Below, one piece after another: positions 27,611-35,896 of a DNA stretch of 38,039 nucleotides. Numbering within the stretch: the stretch's first letter is position 1; every line of letters starts with the position of its first letter. Where the stretch lies: the NCBI GenBank assembly GCA_945915235.1, contig CAMEEX010000009.1, positions 1 to 38,039 of the forward strand, written 5' to 3'. The position numbers and the translations under genes were made by a program. The notes under the pieces were generated by a model. It was not told the origin of the DNA. It worked only from the letters and a program-made list of their open reading frames with translations, and searched no databases. The DNA is from an uncultured Clostridia bacterium. GTDB lineage: Bacteria > Bacillota > Clostridia > Lachnospirales > Lachnospiraceae.

Positions 27611-27814
27611 ATGAAATATGAGATAATAGAAAAGTTTATAGATAAGAAAGTTATTTTGACTGATATTGATGGGAAGAGGTTCAGAGGAGTAATAACCAAT
27701 ACGGAAAGTGAATTTGATACGCTTTCAGGCAAAACGGAGGTTGAATTATATATTGGGAAAATATATATTGGGATACCATTTGATGAAATAGAAAATATTA
27801 TAGAGATTGAATAG
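27611..27814 (+). CDS. Possible small immunity protein, 67 aa
   Basis: Starts at an ATG preceded by AAAAAGGAGG with good spacing, and encodes a compact beta-rich protein (MKYEIIEKFIDKKVILTDID, RFRGVITNTESEFDT, ending IPFDEIENIIEIE). It directly follows the toxin-like remnant and is in the same frame, so the toxin's original stop has been lost or the two were fused. Size, position and strong binding site fit an immunity gene kept after its toxin died. I do not recognise the family; an Sm-like fold is one guess from the strand pattern. Confidence 0.55.
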   Translation: MKYEIIEKFIDKKVILTDIDGKRFRGVITNTESEFDTLSGKTEVELYIGKIYIGIPFDEIENIIEIE

Positions 27815-28322
27815 CCGCCTGAGAAGGAGGTCTTTTCATGTTAAGTTGCACCGGTGCATGTATGGCTGACAAGATGAGAAAAGGCTGCCAGACGCCAACT
27901 CAATCCGTTGCCCTGCTTTATTATGAGTCCAACGGTGACATTGTATAAAGAGACGGGAAGAAAAGCTCAGAAATGTCAAGTTTAATAAAAATGCAAACAA
28001 CAGATTACACATGGATTGCCTGCATGAAGTGAGGGAACTTATGCATGCCCCAAAAGTAAGTGGTGATATCCGGCTATATTGTTCCGGAATTTTGTAAGGG
28101 ATGCAATGGAGAGACAATATTAATAAAAATCTGAACAAGATCGCCTTAGCGCTGAATAATTAATTTTCCCGTTGGGAGAATTGGTTGTTCGGTGTTTTTT
28201 GTTGAACTGTACTTTTTATAGAACAGGTGCCAAGTATAATGAGGGTAACAAACAAAAGCCGCGAATTGCAATACAAAATAGGCATTAGTTTACAGCCAAA
28301 AAATGGCAGAAAGGTGGCAGTT
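27815..28322. other. Decayed mobile-element DNA
   Basis: No intact gene is seen. A 36-aa frame at 27838-27948 has an AAGGAGG site but looks like the start of a broken gene. Short stretches such as CLHEVRELMHAPKVSGDIRL (near 28015-28075) and NINKNLNKIALALNN (near 28118-28160), in different frames, faintly resemble pieces of mobilisation (MobC-like) proteins. The region reads as frameshifted remnants continuing the phage/mobile debris. Confidence 0.4.
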
Positions 28323-28535
28323 ATGCATATTTTAGCATTTATTTTATTTTTTGTGATGTGTTCAATTGGAGCAGCCTGCAAGGGAGATTATTCAGGATTA
28401 GCGGTAATAGGAAAAGTCATTGGATTTTTTGCATTATGGATTGGAATGATGTTTTTGTTTACACAGCCGGTATTGCTGTTTGTGGTGATAGTGATTATCG
28501 TTATTGTTTTTGTTGCCTTGAATTCCAAGACATAA
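28323..28535 (+). CDS. Small two-to-three-helix membrane protein
   Basis: A 70-aa protein that is nearly all hydrophobic: MHILAFILFFVMCSIGAACK, a glycine-rich VIGKVIGFFALWIGMMFLF, and LLFVVIVIIVIVFVALNSKT. A GAAAGGTGG site lies before the ATG at 28323; the longer frame from 28227 has no good site. No family is recognised. It lies among phage debris and upstream of the HTH-PolC-like gene in the same orientation, but a separate promoter intervenes. Confidence 0.55.
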   Translation: MHILAFILFFVMCSIGAACKGDYSGLAVIGKVIGFFALWIGMMFLFTQPVLLFVVIVIIVIVFVALNSKT

Positions 28536-28609
28536 TGGGTAAAGATATAGGAATATGAAAAGTTTATCTGCCTTATAAAAGAACTCTACTTTTATTCTAC
28601 ATGAAAAAG

Positions 28610-28637
28610 TTGAAACAATATGAGAGTGGTATAAAAT
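28610..28637 (+). promoter_or_regulatory. Promoter of the HTH-PolC-like gene
   Basis: TTGAAA (28610-28615), a 16-bp spacer and TAAAAT (28632-28637). A GGAGGAAAA ribosome site follows directly before the ATG at 28665. Confidence 0.65.
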
Positions 28638-28664
28638 AAGATTAGCAGGTAACGGAGGAAAATT

Positions 28665-30140
28665 ATGAGAGACTATAGTTTTGGAAATTTTATCAGTACA
28701 TTGAGGGAGAGAGGTGGCATGTCTCAATATCAATTAGGTACACTCGTCGGTGTTTCGGATAAGGCGGTGTCAAAATGGGAAAATGGAGCTTCCAAGCCAA
28801 GAACAGATGTTATAAAAAAACTGGCAAAGGTTTTAGGTGTAAGCGTTGACGAGTTGTTAACCTGCGAATATGATTCTTCAAATTATGTAAGAAAGGAATT
28901 ATTTGCATTGAATAATAAAATTATTAAGCAGGCAGAAAAAAGGTTGAAAGAGCTATACGGGGACAAACCGCCGGTGATAATGGCTAACAGATTTAAGACA
29001 GAACAGATTATGCTTGATGGGCAGGAAACACTTCTGTGGATGGGATTTATGGGAGAGTTATATGGAAAATGCCGTGAAGCGGGAGCGTACTTTGAAGTAA
29101 GAAATGCCCAGATGGGAGCATCTCTTATTGCATGGCTTTTGGGTGGAACAAATGTGAATCCTTTGCCGGCGCACTATTATTGTCCGGCGTGTCATAAAAT
29201 TCAATTTATACCAAATGTAAAATGTGGGTTAGATGCTCCAAATAAAAAATGTATATGTGGAATGGAGTATTATAAGGATGGTTTCGGAATTGATGTAGGG
29301 AATATGTATCCTATTGAAAGAAGTAATGACATATATGTTTCTAACAATACAACGAAAATTGTGGAGGAATGTCTGAATGATTATTTCTTAAAATATGGCA
29401 GAATAAGAAAATTTAATATAATTTATACACCTATAACAGATGTGGAAATTCCGGAGGGCGATGATATTATTGGAACAAAGTTTGCACTGATATCACAGGA
29501 GATGTCAAAAGAGTTTCCTGAATATATAATAACAATGCAGTATGAGGATTTTCGTAAGGTGCGAGATGAATTTTCTATATTGACTGTTAATGAGAACAAA
29601 CAGGAGTATATATCTTTTTTTGACATGGAAAAGATAGGATATACAGACAAACAAATAAGATCGTATATTAATTATTCAGTGAAGGAGTGTGCGTTTAGAC
29701 ATTATTACAGCGGAGTAGATTTGAATAAATTATTTAAAAATCCTGACAATATGAATTTTAGTGGGTTGCTTGCGGTTTATGGTTTTTTACATGGCACCAA
29801 CGCATGGGAAAATAACTCGGAGTTTTTATACGAAAAGGGAATCCCAATGAATGATCTGATTTCATGCCGTGAGGATGTTTATTCTTATTTGTACCATAAG
29901 ATAGAGACAAAATATAACAATCCTTTAGGCTTGGTATTTGAAATAAAAGAGGATGTACGCAAAGGGAAATACTTTTATAATGGCATGCCTGCAGAAATCG
30001 AAAAATTGCTGTCAGAATGTGAAGTTCCTGATTGGTATATAGAAAGTATGAAAAAAATCAGATATTTGTTTCCAAAAACAAATTTGACTGTGCAGTTGAA
30101 ACGTAATGTATGCAAGACGTTGATGAAAAATGGATATTAA
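28665..30140 (+). CDS. XRE helix-turn-helix fused to a catalytically altered PolC-like polymerase core
   Basis: A 491-aa protein. Residues ~1-64 are a clear XRE HTH (STLRERGGMSQYQLGTLVGV, then DKAVSKWENGASKPR). The rest is collinear, as recalled, with the polymerase core of PolC-type DNA polymerase III: LKELYGDKPP (LYGDPLP-like), AGAYFEVRNAQMGASLIAWL (in place of GSRGSVGSS), NPLPAHYYCPACH at 165-177, KKCICGMEYYKDG, then NFSGLLAVYGFLHGTNAWEN from 364, SCREDVYSYL, EDVRKGK and VPDWYIESMKKIRYLFPKT from 454. Where PolC has the catalytic PDIDLNFS, this protein has NDIYVSNN, so polymerase activity is unlikely. It is about half the length of a PolC core. The gene is AT-rich and has its own promoter, which suggests horizontal origin. 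Confidence 0.8.
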   Translation: MRDYSFGNFISTLRERGGMSQYQLGTLVGVSDKAVSKWENGASKPRTDVIKKLAKVLGVSVDELLTCEYDSSNYVRKELFALNNKIIKQAEKRLKELYGDKPPVIMANRFKTEQIMLDGQETLLWMGFMGELYGKCREAGAYFEVRNAQMGASLIAWLLGGTNVNPLPAHYYCPACHKIQFIPNVKCGLDAPNKKCICGMEYYKDGFGIDVGNMYPIERSNDIYVSNNTTKIVEECLNDYFLKYGRIRKFNIIYTPITDVEIPEGDDIIGTKFALISQEMSKEFPEYIITMQYEDFRKVRDEFSILTVNENKQEYISFFDMEKIGYTDKQIRSYINYSVKECAFRHYYSGVDLNKLFKNPDNMNFSGLLAVYGFLHGTNAWENNSEFLYEKGIPMNDLISCREDVYSYLYHKIETKYNNPLGLVFEIKEDVRKGKYFYNGMPAEIEKLLSECEVPDWYIESMKKIRYLFPKTNLTVQLKRNVCKTLMKNGY

Positions 30141-30243
30141 TGTTAAAGTAAACGATAACCTGTTCATCAGGCTTAACTCTAAAAATATCTTTTATGCATT
30201 TTGATACATAGAGAGAACGGAATGGGTTATAAATATGCCGGTG

Positions 30244-30272
30244 TTGAAAAATAGTTACAACTATGCTACACT
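30244..30272 (+). promoter_or_regulatory. Promoter of the 62-aa gene
   Basis: TTGAAA (30244-30249), 17 bp, TACACT (30267-30272), then AAGGGGGAT before the GTG start. Confidence 0.6.
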
Positions 30273-30308
30273 ATATTTATAACTGTAAAGTGAAGGGGGA
30301 TATCTGCT

Positions 30309-30497
30309 GTGGCATATACTAAGAAGGACGCGTATGATTATATCAATCGCTATCAGCGCGAAAAATATGACAGAATAACGATACTCAGGAAATCGGGTGA
30401 AAAAGAGCGCCTGACGAATATTGCCAAGAGTAACGGATACAAGACTGTAACAGAGTTTATCAATGCGTGCATTGATGAAAAGATCAGCAAAATGTAG
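30309..30497 (+). CDS. 62-aa ribbon-helix-helix-like protein
   Basis: A short basic protein (AYTKKDAYDYINRYQREKYD, RITILRKSGEKERLTNIA, YKTVTEFINACIDEKISKM). The pattern of one short strand (RITILRK) followed by two helices is that of an Arc/MetJ-type small DNA-binding protein, common on mobile elements and in antitoxins. It starts at a GTG with AAGGGGGA upstream and has its own promoter. No toxin partner is next to it. About 200 bases of AT-rich sequence without a gene follow. It probably marks the right end of the mobile region. Confidence 0.65.
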   Translation: MAYTKKDAYDYINRYQREKYDRITILRKSGEKERLTNIAKSNGYKTVTEFINACIDEKISKM

Positions 30498-30705
30498 TAT
30501 ATTTATAAAAATATATCAGCATAGTTATAATTATATTGCATAGTCACATTGGTTGAGAGACTTATAGATGATACTCAAAAGGGTATCGAAGATAATTAGA
30601 ACCTAATAATCTAGTTGAAAAATATGAAGGACAGCGATGTATATAAGTTGTTCTTTTTTATCAGAAAACTGAAATATATATAATGCAGTAAAGGAGACCA
30701 CAACC

Positions 30706-31284
30706 ATGAAAAAAATCCGACTGACCTACAATGCACCTGTGACTTTGACTTTTGTGTTGCTGTGTTTTGTGGCGACACTGTTAAACTATATAACGCAGGG
30801 TGCGAGCAATGTGCTGCTGTTTATGACGTACCACTCGTCGCTTGCCAATCCGCTCACTTATCTGCGATTTTTTACGCATGTGCTCGGGCACAGCGGGTGG
30901 GCGCATTTTATTGGAAATGCGTCGTATCTGCTTTTGCTTGGACCGATGCTTGAGGAGAAACACGGGGGAGACAATATCGTGAAGATTATACTCGTGACAG
31001 CCCTTGTGACGGGAGTTATCAACTACATCTTTTTCCCGAGGGTGGCGCTGTGCGGGGCGAGCGGAGTAGTGTTTGCGTTCATTCTGCTCACGTCATTTAC
31101 AAGCTTCAGGGAAGGGGAAATCCCGATTTCCTTTGTGCTTGTGGCAGCGATTTTCCTTGGACAACAGGTGTATGACGGTCTGGTTTACGACGATAATATA
31201 TCAAATATAGCACATATTGCGGGAGGAGTTGTCGGATCCGTAACCGGATTTAAGTTTAACAGAATTGAGAAAAGCTCCTATTGA
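30706..31284 (+). CDS. Rhomboid-family intramembrane serine protease
   Basis: A 192-aa six-helix membrane protein. The rhomboid catalytic pair is visible: Ser119 in CGASGVVFAF and His170 in ISNIAHIAGGVVGS; the HFIGNASYLLLLGPMLEEKHG segment is the conserved second-helix region with the Asn. The opening helix begins after MKKIRLTYNAP. It cleaves membrane-spanning substrates within the bilayer; the substrate here is unknown. An AAGGAG site precedes the ATG. This is the first gene to the right that looks like normal core genome. Confidence 0.9.
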   Translation: MKKIRLTYNAPVTLTFVLLCFVATLLNYITQGASNVLLFMTYHSSLANPLTYLRFFTHVLGHSGWAHFIGNASYLLLLGPMLEEKHGGDNIVKIILVTALVTGVINYIFFPRVALCGASGVVFAFILLTSFTSFREGEIPISFVLVAAIFLGQQVYDGLVYDDNISNIAHIAGGVVGSVTGFKFNRIEKSSY

Positions 31285-31329
31285 TTTGTAAAAAAAGTGT
31301 GAACAATGAGCAATAGCGATGTAAATTTC

Positions 31330-31358
31330 TTGAAAAACGGAAAATTCTGTATTACAAT
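31330..31358 (+). promoter_or_regulatory. Promoter of the Na/Pi cotransporter gene
   Basis: TTGAAA (31330-31335), 17 bp, TACAAT (31353-31358), 42 bases before the ATG. Confidence 0.7.
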
Positions 31359-31400
31359 TAATCCGTATGTTAAGAGAATAAAAGAAACGAGGACGTGGTT

Positions 31401-33215
31401 ATGGATGCTGTATCGGTGACGTTATTATTTCTGGGATTGTTTAGTGGTGTTGCACTTTTTCTGTATGGTATGGGTGTGATGGGGGACGGTCTCAAGAAAG
31501 TCGCGGGAAATAAGCTTGAGACGCTTTTGTATGGGCTGACAAGTACTCCGCTTAAGGGAATTTTGTTGGGAGCGGGGGTTACAGCTATTATACAGTCGTC
31601 CTCGGCGACATCTGTTATGGTTGTCGGTTTTGTCAATTCCGGTATGATGAAGGTCGTGCAGGGAATTGGTATCATAATGGGTGCTAATATAGGAACGAGT
31701 ATCACGGGCTGGATTTTGTGTCTGTCGGATATTCAGGGGGCAGAGGGAGTAGCGGCGCTTCTGTCGTCATCGAGTATCGCCGCAATTGTTGCGATAGTTG
31801 GTCTTTTGGTGAGAAATCTTTCTAAGAAGGAGACGCACAAGGCTATAGGGGATATCCTGTTTGGATTTACCATTCTTATGATAGGTATGTCCACCATGAA
31901 GGAGGCTATGGCTCCACTTCAGAACAATCCGTTTTTTATGGGGATGTTAACGAAGTTTTCCAATCCTTTTCTTGGTATTCTTCTCGGTATTGTCATCACC
32001 GCAGTTTTGCAGAGCGCATCGGCGTCGGTTGGTATTCTGCAGTCGGTGGCCATGTCGGGATTTCTTCCGTTTTCGGCGGCACTTCCGATTATTATGGGTA
32101 TAGGCGTTGGCGCAGCGTGCCCGGTTCTTATGAGTGGCATGAGCTCCAACAAGAATGGTAAGAGAACAGCGTTAGTATATCTTTTTAACGATTTGGCAGG
32201 TATGCTCATCTGCGGAACAATATTTTATACCGTGCAGGCGATTGTTACGCACGGTGGACAGTTTGCGTTCATGGACATCGAGATGAAGTCAGTGTCCATT
32301 GCCCTTTTGAATACAATATACAGAATCTTGACGATCATTATTCTTGCGCCGTTTATCAAGCAGATTAATAAGCTCATGTTCTGGATAATCAAGGATACGC
32401 CGGACGATGTCGAGGACCAGGCGGATTTCGACCTGCTCGAGGAGCGTTTTCTTAGAAACCCTGAGCTTGCGCTTACGCAGGTTGGAACGGTTATGAACGG
32501 TATGGCAAGGAAGGCCCAGAAGAATGTTATGAGGGCATTTGACCTCATGGAGGACTATTCAGTTGAGAAATTCAATCTCATTCAGGAGAAGGAGACCGTA
32601 ATCGACAAATATGAGGATAAGCTCGATACATATATGATGAAGATTACGGCGATAGGGCTTAACAAAAATCAGACGAGGCAGAATTCCAAGTATCTGCATA
32701 CGGTCAGCGATTTTGAGCGAATTGCCGACCATGCCTGCGGAATATCGAGAGCGGCGAAGGAGATTGTCGAGAAGAAGATTAAGTTCTCCGACGATGCTAA
32801 TAGGGAACTTGCGATTTTGTACAGTGCAGTCAAGGAAGAGCTTGATATGACGGTCAAATCATTCACCGAGGATGACATTGACATGGCGCGTCAGGTTGAG
32901 CCTCTGAGGATAACGGTTCGAATGCTCTGTGCAGAGCTTAAAAGAAATCATATAGTGAGACTTCAGAGCGGTAACTGTGATGCCATAAACGGTTTTGTTT
33001 TCAATGATCTGCTCACCAACCTCGAGCGTATCGTGGCGCACTGCTCGAACATAGCTGTTGCGATGATGGAGTTTGAGTCAGATGATTTCAACACGCACCA
33101 GTATCTAAAGGATATGAGAAATTCTGAGGTTTCCGACATGGCGAAGGACGTGAATTATTATTCCGATAAATATTCCGTGGAGAAGGCTGTCGGTAAGGCT
33201 GGACAAGATAAATAA
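31401..33215 (+). CDS. Na/Pi cotransporter family protein with PhoU-like tail
   Basis: A 604-aa protein of the NptA/YjbB type. The membrane half (about residues 1-320) carries the two inverted-repeat signatures QSSSATSVMVVGFVNSGMMK and QSASASVGILQSVAMSG that bind sodium and phosphate. The C-terminal ~230 residues are a soluble PhoU-like helical bundle (NSKYLHTVSDFERIADHACG, then LTNLERIVAHCSNIA). It probably moves phosphate with sodium and is regulated by the PhoU part. The ATG at 31401 is chosen over GTG 31395 because the GAGGA site is too close to the GTG. A terminator follows. Confidence 0.93.
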   Translation: MDAVSVTLLFLGLFSGVALFLYGMGVMGDGLKKVAGNKLETLLYGLTSTPLKGILLGAGVTAIIQSSSATSVMVVGFVNSGMMKVVQGIGIIMGANIGTSITGWILCLSDIQGAEGVAALLSSSSIAAIVAIVGLLVRNLSKKETHKAIGDILFGFTILMIGMSTMKEAMAPLQNNPFFMGMLTKFSNPFLGILLGIVITAVLQSASASVGILQSVAMSGFLPFSAALPIIMGIGVGAACPVLMSGMSSNKNGKRTALVYLFNDLAGMLICGTIFYTVQAIVTHGGQFAFMDIEMKSVSIALLNTIYRILTIIILAPFIKQINKLMFWIIKDTPDDVEDQADFDLLEERFLRNPELALTQVGTVMNGMARKAQKNVMRAFDLMEDYSVEKFNLIQEKETVIDKYEDKLDTYMMKITAIGLNKNQTRQNSKYLHTVSDFERIADHACGISRAAKEIVEKKIKFSDDANRELAILYSAVKEELDMTVKSFTEDDIDMARQVEPLRITVRMLCAELKRNHIVRLQSGNCDAINGFVFNDLLTNLERIVAHCSNIAVAMMEFESDDFNTHQYLKDMRNSEVSDMAKDVNYYSDKYSVEKAVGKAGQDK

Positions 33216-33226
33216 TGATGGTGTAA

Positions 33227-33262
33227 AATAATCACTGTGCAGGTATGTGCAGTGATTTTTTA
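33227..33262 (+). terminator. Terminator after the Na/Pi cotransporter gene
   Basis: AATCACTG (33230-33237) pairs with CAGTGATT (33250-33257), followed by a T-rich run. Confidence 0.75.
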
Positions 33263-33326
33263 TTTGCAGGCATACCGCATGAGAATAATAAGCACCTGTC
33301 CTGCGGGTGCGGAATGAGGATAAAAT

Positions 33327-34907
33327 ATGGCGGGTTCTAGGGATAAGGCGTTAAATATAGTATGTATAGTGATATGTCTGGCGGCGGCATGCGCTCTGTT
33401 TATATATCTTGGACAGGGGAAACGGCTGAGCTTCTGTGATGAGATATACTCTTATACGATAACTAACTCGGATAGGGCAACATACCAGTTTGATGCTGGG
33501 AGAGTGTATTCGAGGGCAGAGGTTGAGGATATGCTGTCGCATACGAAGGGGGATACCATTGTCGGCATGTTGAAGAATGTGGCTAAGGACAAGGTACACC
33601 CGCCGCTGTACTACATATTTATGTATATCTCCTCGGTTATACAGGGAGGATACTCGAAGTGGATTGGTCTTTGTGTAAATCTTTTGTTTCTGCTTGGCAC
33701 GGTGGGGCTTTTGTGGAACTTGATGTATGGTGTGACGGGAAACAGAATATTGGCGGGGGCTTCCGTCGGAGTGTACCTGTTTAATATGAGCACGCTGTCG
33801 GATATGCTTCTTGTGCGAATGTACATGGCGATGACGTTCTTTGCGATGGGGCTTTTAAGCTCAGAAATTAAGCGAGGTCCGGGCAGAAAATTCTATCCTT
33901 GGCTCATGCTTATAACCGCGGGGGGATTTCTTACCCAGTATTATTTTGCGTTCTTTGCGATGGCGTTCTTCGTGGTGGAATTTATTTTATATTGGAAGAA
34001 GGATAGGGCAAGGGTAAAGGCGTATTTTCTTTCGATGCTTGCGGCGGTAGGTCTTGCGACTGTATTGTGGCCGCTGTGGATGCCGAGTATGCTGTTTAAC
34101 AGCCATGCAGGGGCGATTGCTGAGAGCGCAACGGACTTTGTGCACATGTTCAGAAAGATATACGAGGCGTTCAGAATAATGCAGGTATCGGTTTTCCAGA
34201 GAGCGTATGTGTTCGGAATGATATTTGTCGTGGGACTCAGCGTGGCGTTTTTTATATCGCCGGCAGTGCGCGAACACAGGAAAAATATAAGAAATCTTGT
34301 TATGAAGACGCTGGCGGGAGCCTTTGCGTATGCCGTGCTGGTGCGTATACTTACACCTGACTATCTCACCTCCGGAAGATACTATTATCCGGCGCAGATG
34401 CTTGAGATAACGGCAATTTTGCTCATGCTGTATTCGCTCACGGCGGAGTACGTTGCAAAAGGAAGAGAGCTTGTGTTTGCGGGGCTCTGTGTGCTTTTCA
34501 TTGTGGGGGATTTTGCCGGGTACAGGTATGGATATGGGATTGACTACTATGGGGATGCGGCGGTGTACGATGAGAAGATGGCGGCTCTTGCAGAATATGC
34601 TGACGGGCTGTGGGTTCTGACCGAGAACAATTCCTATCAGCTTGACGCGATGCTGCCGTTCTGGTGTATTCCTGAGTACCTCGTGGTGCTTGATGATAGT
34701 GTGTCAGAGGAGTACGAGGTGCTAAATCAGCTTGATGGAGTGGACAGAACGATAATCGTCTCACAGGAGTATTTGACCGACGAGGGATTTAAAGATAATT
34801 CTGACAGGGGAATGTATTACCTTATAGGTTCAACGGGCAGATTTGCTACAGACGAGCTTCTGTTTCAGGATGGCGGGGTTCTTGTATATAAGGTTGAGTT
34901 TCAATAA
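33327..34907 (+). CDS. GT-C type membrane glycosyltransferase (GT39-like)
   Basis: A 526-aa polytopic membrane protein. One N-terminal helix (residues ~9-28) is followed by an extracellular loop with the acidic motif FCDEIYSY, as in PMT/ArnT-type GT-C enzymes, and then VHPPLYYIFMYI, the usual HPPL motif. About ten more hydrophobic segments follow, then a C-terminal outside domain of ~120 residues. Such enzymes transfer sugars from polyprenyl-phosphate donors to wall, lipid or protein acceptors; the donor and acceptor here are unknown. It stands alone between two terminators. Confidence 0.85.
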   Translation: MAGSRDKALNIVCIVICLAAACALFIYLGQGKRLSFCDEIYSYTITNSDRATYQFDAGRVYSRAEVEDMLSHTKGDTIVGMLKNVAKDKVHPPLYYIFMYISSVIQGGYSKWIGLCVNLLFLLGTVGLLWNLMYGVTGNRILAGASVGVYLFNMSTLSDMLLVRMYMAMTFFAMGLLSSEIKRGPGRKFYPWLMLITAGGFLTQYYFAFFAMAFFVVEFILYWKKDRARVKAYFLSMLAAVGLATVLWPLWMPSMLFNSHAGAIAESATDFVHMFRKIYEAFRIMQVSVFQRAYVFGMIFVVGLSVAFFISPAVREHRKNIRNLVMKTLAGAFAYAVLVRILTPDYLTSGRYYYPAQMLEITAILLMLYSLTAEYVAKGRELVFAGLCVLFIVGDFAGYRYGYGIDYYGDAAVYDEKMAALAEYADGLWVLTENNSYQLDAMLPFWCIPEYLVVLDDSVSEEYEVLNQLDGVDRTIIVSQEYLTDEGFKDNSDRGMYYLIGSTGRFATDELLFQDGGVLVYKVEFQ

Positions 34908-34911
34908 TGGC

Positions 34912-34957
34912 ATACCCCATCTACAGTTTAACCTGTGAGATGGGGTGTCTTTTGGTT
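34912..34957. terminator. Bidirectional terminator between convergent genes
   Basis: ACCCCATCT (34914-34922) pairs with AGATGGGGT (34938-34946), with CAG/CTG inside, followed by CTTTTGG. It lies between the glycosyltransferase gene and the oppositely oriented XRE gene and could serve both. Confidence 0.8.
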
Positions 34958-35305
34958 CTATTGTTTTTTGCTGCGATTAAGACGTGTGAACTCACGGGCG
35001 ATTAACAGAATAGATTCGTTGTATTCGAGAGGAAGAGTTGACATCATTGAGATTACATCTTTCTGCATGTCATCTTCGGCATCATTTCCAAAAACGATGG
35101 TATCAAGAGAGACATGAAGACCTTTTGATAGCTTAACCAGGGTATCCACGGACATTGATTTGCGTCCGTTCTCGATTTCCGATAAGAAAGTGACAGATAT
35201 TCCGATTTTGTCAGCGAGCTCCTGCTGCGTCATGTTAATAGAACGCCTGAGTTGGTAAATCTTGTTACCTATGATACGGTTGGTATCATGGGACGTACAG
35301 TTCAT
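34958..35305 (-). CDS. XRE-family regulator
   Basis: A 115-aa cytoplasmic protein with a well-formed HTH: GNKIYQLRRSINMTQQELAD, KIGISVTFLSEIENGRKSMS, VDTLVKLSKGLHVSLD. An acidic linker and a helical tail (YNESILLIAREFTRL) follow. The start at 35305 has GGAGG 6 nt upstream; a longer in-frame ATG at 35323 would include that site. Perfect inverted repeats lie in its promoter and first codons, which could be its own operators. The target genes are unknown; the neighbouring 119-aa gene is the nearest candidate. Confidence 0.88.
   Translation of the reverse strand: MNCTSHDTNRIIGNKIYQLRRSINMTQQELADKIGISVTFLSEIENGRKSMSVDTLVKLSKGLHVSLDTIVFGNDAEDDMQKDVISMMSTLPLEYNESILLIAREFTRLNRSKKQ
35271..35289. promoter_or_regulatory. 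Perfect 7-5-7 palindrome inside the XRE start region
   Basis: ATGATAC (35271-35277), GGTTG, GTATCAT (35283-35289). It lies in the first dozen codons of the XRE gene, where an autoregulatory operator is plausible. Confidence 0.35.
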
Positions 35306-35363
35306 AGAAATCCTCCAGTACATTTATTTATTGTTAAAGTAAAATTTAACTACTAATACAAAA

Positions 35364-35378
35364 TACCAAAAAATGGTA
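35364..35378. promoter_or_regulatory. 5-5-5 inverted repeat upstream of the XRE gene
   Basis: TACCA-AAAAA-TGGTA lies about 60 bases upstream of the XRE start, in the shared gap with the 119-aa gene. It shares GGTA/TACC half-sites with the palindrome at 35271-35289. Confidence 0.35.
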
Positions 35379-35534
35379 ATGAATTAAATCAACAGCAGTT
35401 TAGAATTTGTTAAACGGAAGATAAATAGTGTAAAAAATACGCCTGATAGCATATTTTTCATTACTATTTACGCCACTATACGGAGGCGCGGAGAATTAAT
35501 TATTTAGAATATTAGTCTTTAAGGAGGCATAATA

Positions 35535-35894
35535 ATGGGAATAGATATGCAGGATATTCTGGGCTTTAATTTTTTTCAATATGGGAGCCCGTACATAGGA
35601 GAGTGCGGCGGAATGCATTTTCGCATGGCGAGAAATCCGCTCGAGAATGTGGTTTTCAACCATGACCCGCACAAGAACGATGAGGCGTTGTTCGACGTGA
35701 CCATATGGCGCGGACCGTTCAACTATGAAAAGACGAAGCAGAAGAAAACCACCGCACAGTTTCCTTTCACGCCAGAGGGGCGCAAGGAAGCCGTGCGGTG
35801 GCTTAATGAGCGGTACGCAGAGCGCGTTGAGTACTGGGCGGAGGGGATTCCGCTGTTTCCAAAATATAAGACGGATCCTGATGAGGAGGCGTAG
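35535..35894 (+). CDS. Conserved-looking 119-aa protein of unknown function
   Basis: A small soluble protein rich in aromatic residues (ILGFNFFQYGSPYIGECGG, FDVTIWRGPFNYEKTKQKK, TAQFPFTPEGRKEAVRWLNE). It has an AAGGAGG site before the ATG at 35535 and a clean single frame. I do not recognise the family; the C-terminal helix EGRKEAVRWLNERYAERVEYW suggests a compact alpha/beta fold. It ends 2 nt before the convergent LysR gene and is divergent from the XRE gene, which might control it. Confidence 0.7.
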   Translation: MGIDMQDILGFNFFQYGSPYIGECGGMHFRMARNPLENVVFNHDPHKNDEALFDVTIWRGPFNYEKTKQKKTTAQFPFTPEGRKEAVRWLNERYAERVEYWAEGIPLFPKYKTDPDEEA

Positions 35895-35896
35895 GA

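Noticed and set aside
27473-27814. A single 113-aa protein starting at GTG 27473
   Set aside because: The first half continues the toxin-like frame through a stop, and no binding site precedes the GTG; the ATG at 27611 with AAGGAGG is the credible start.
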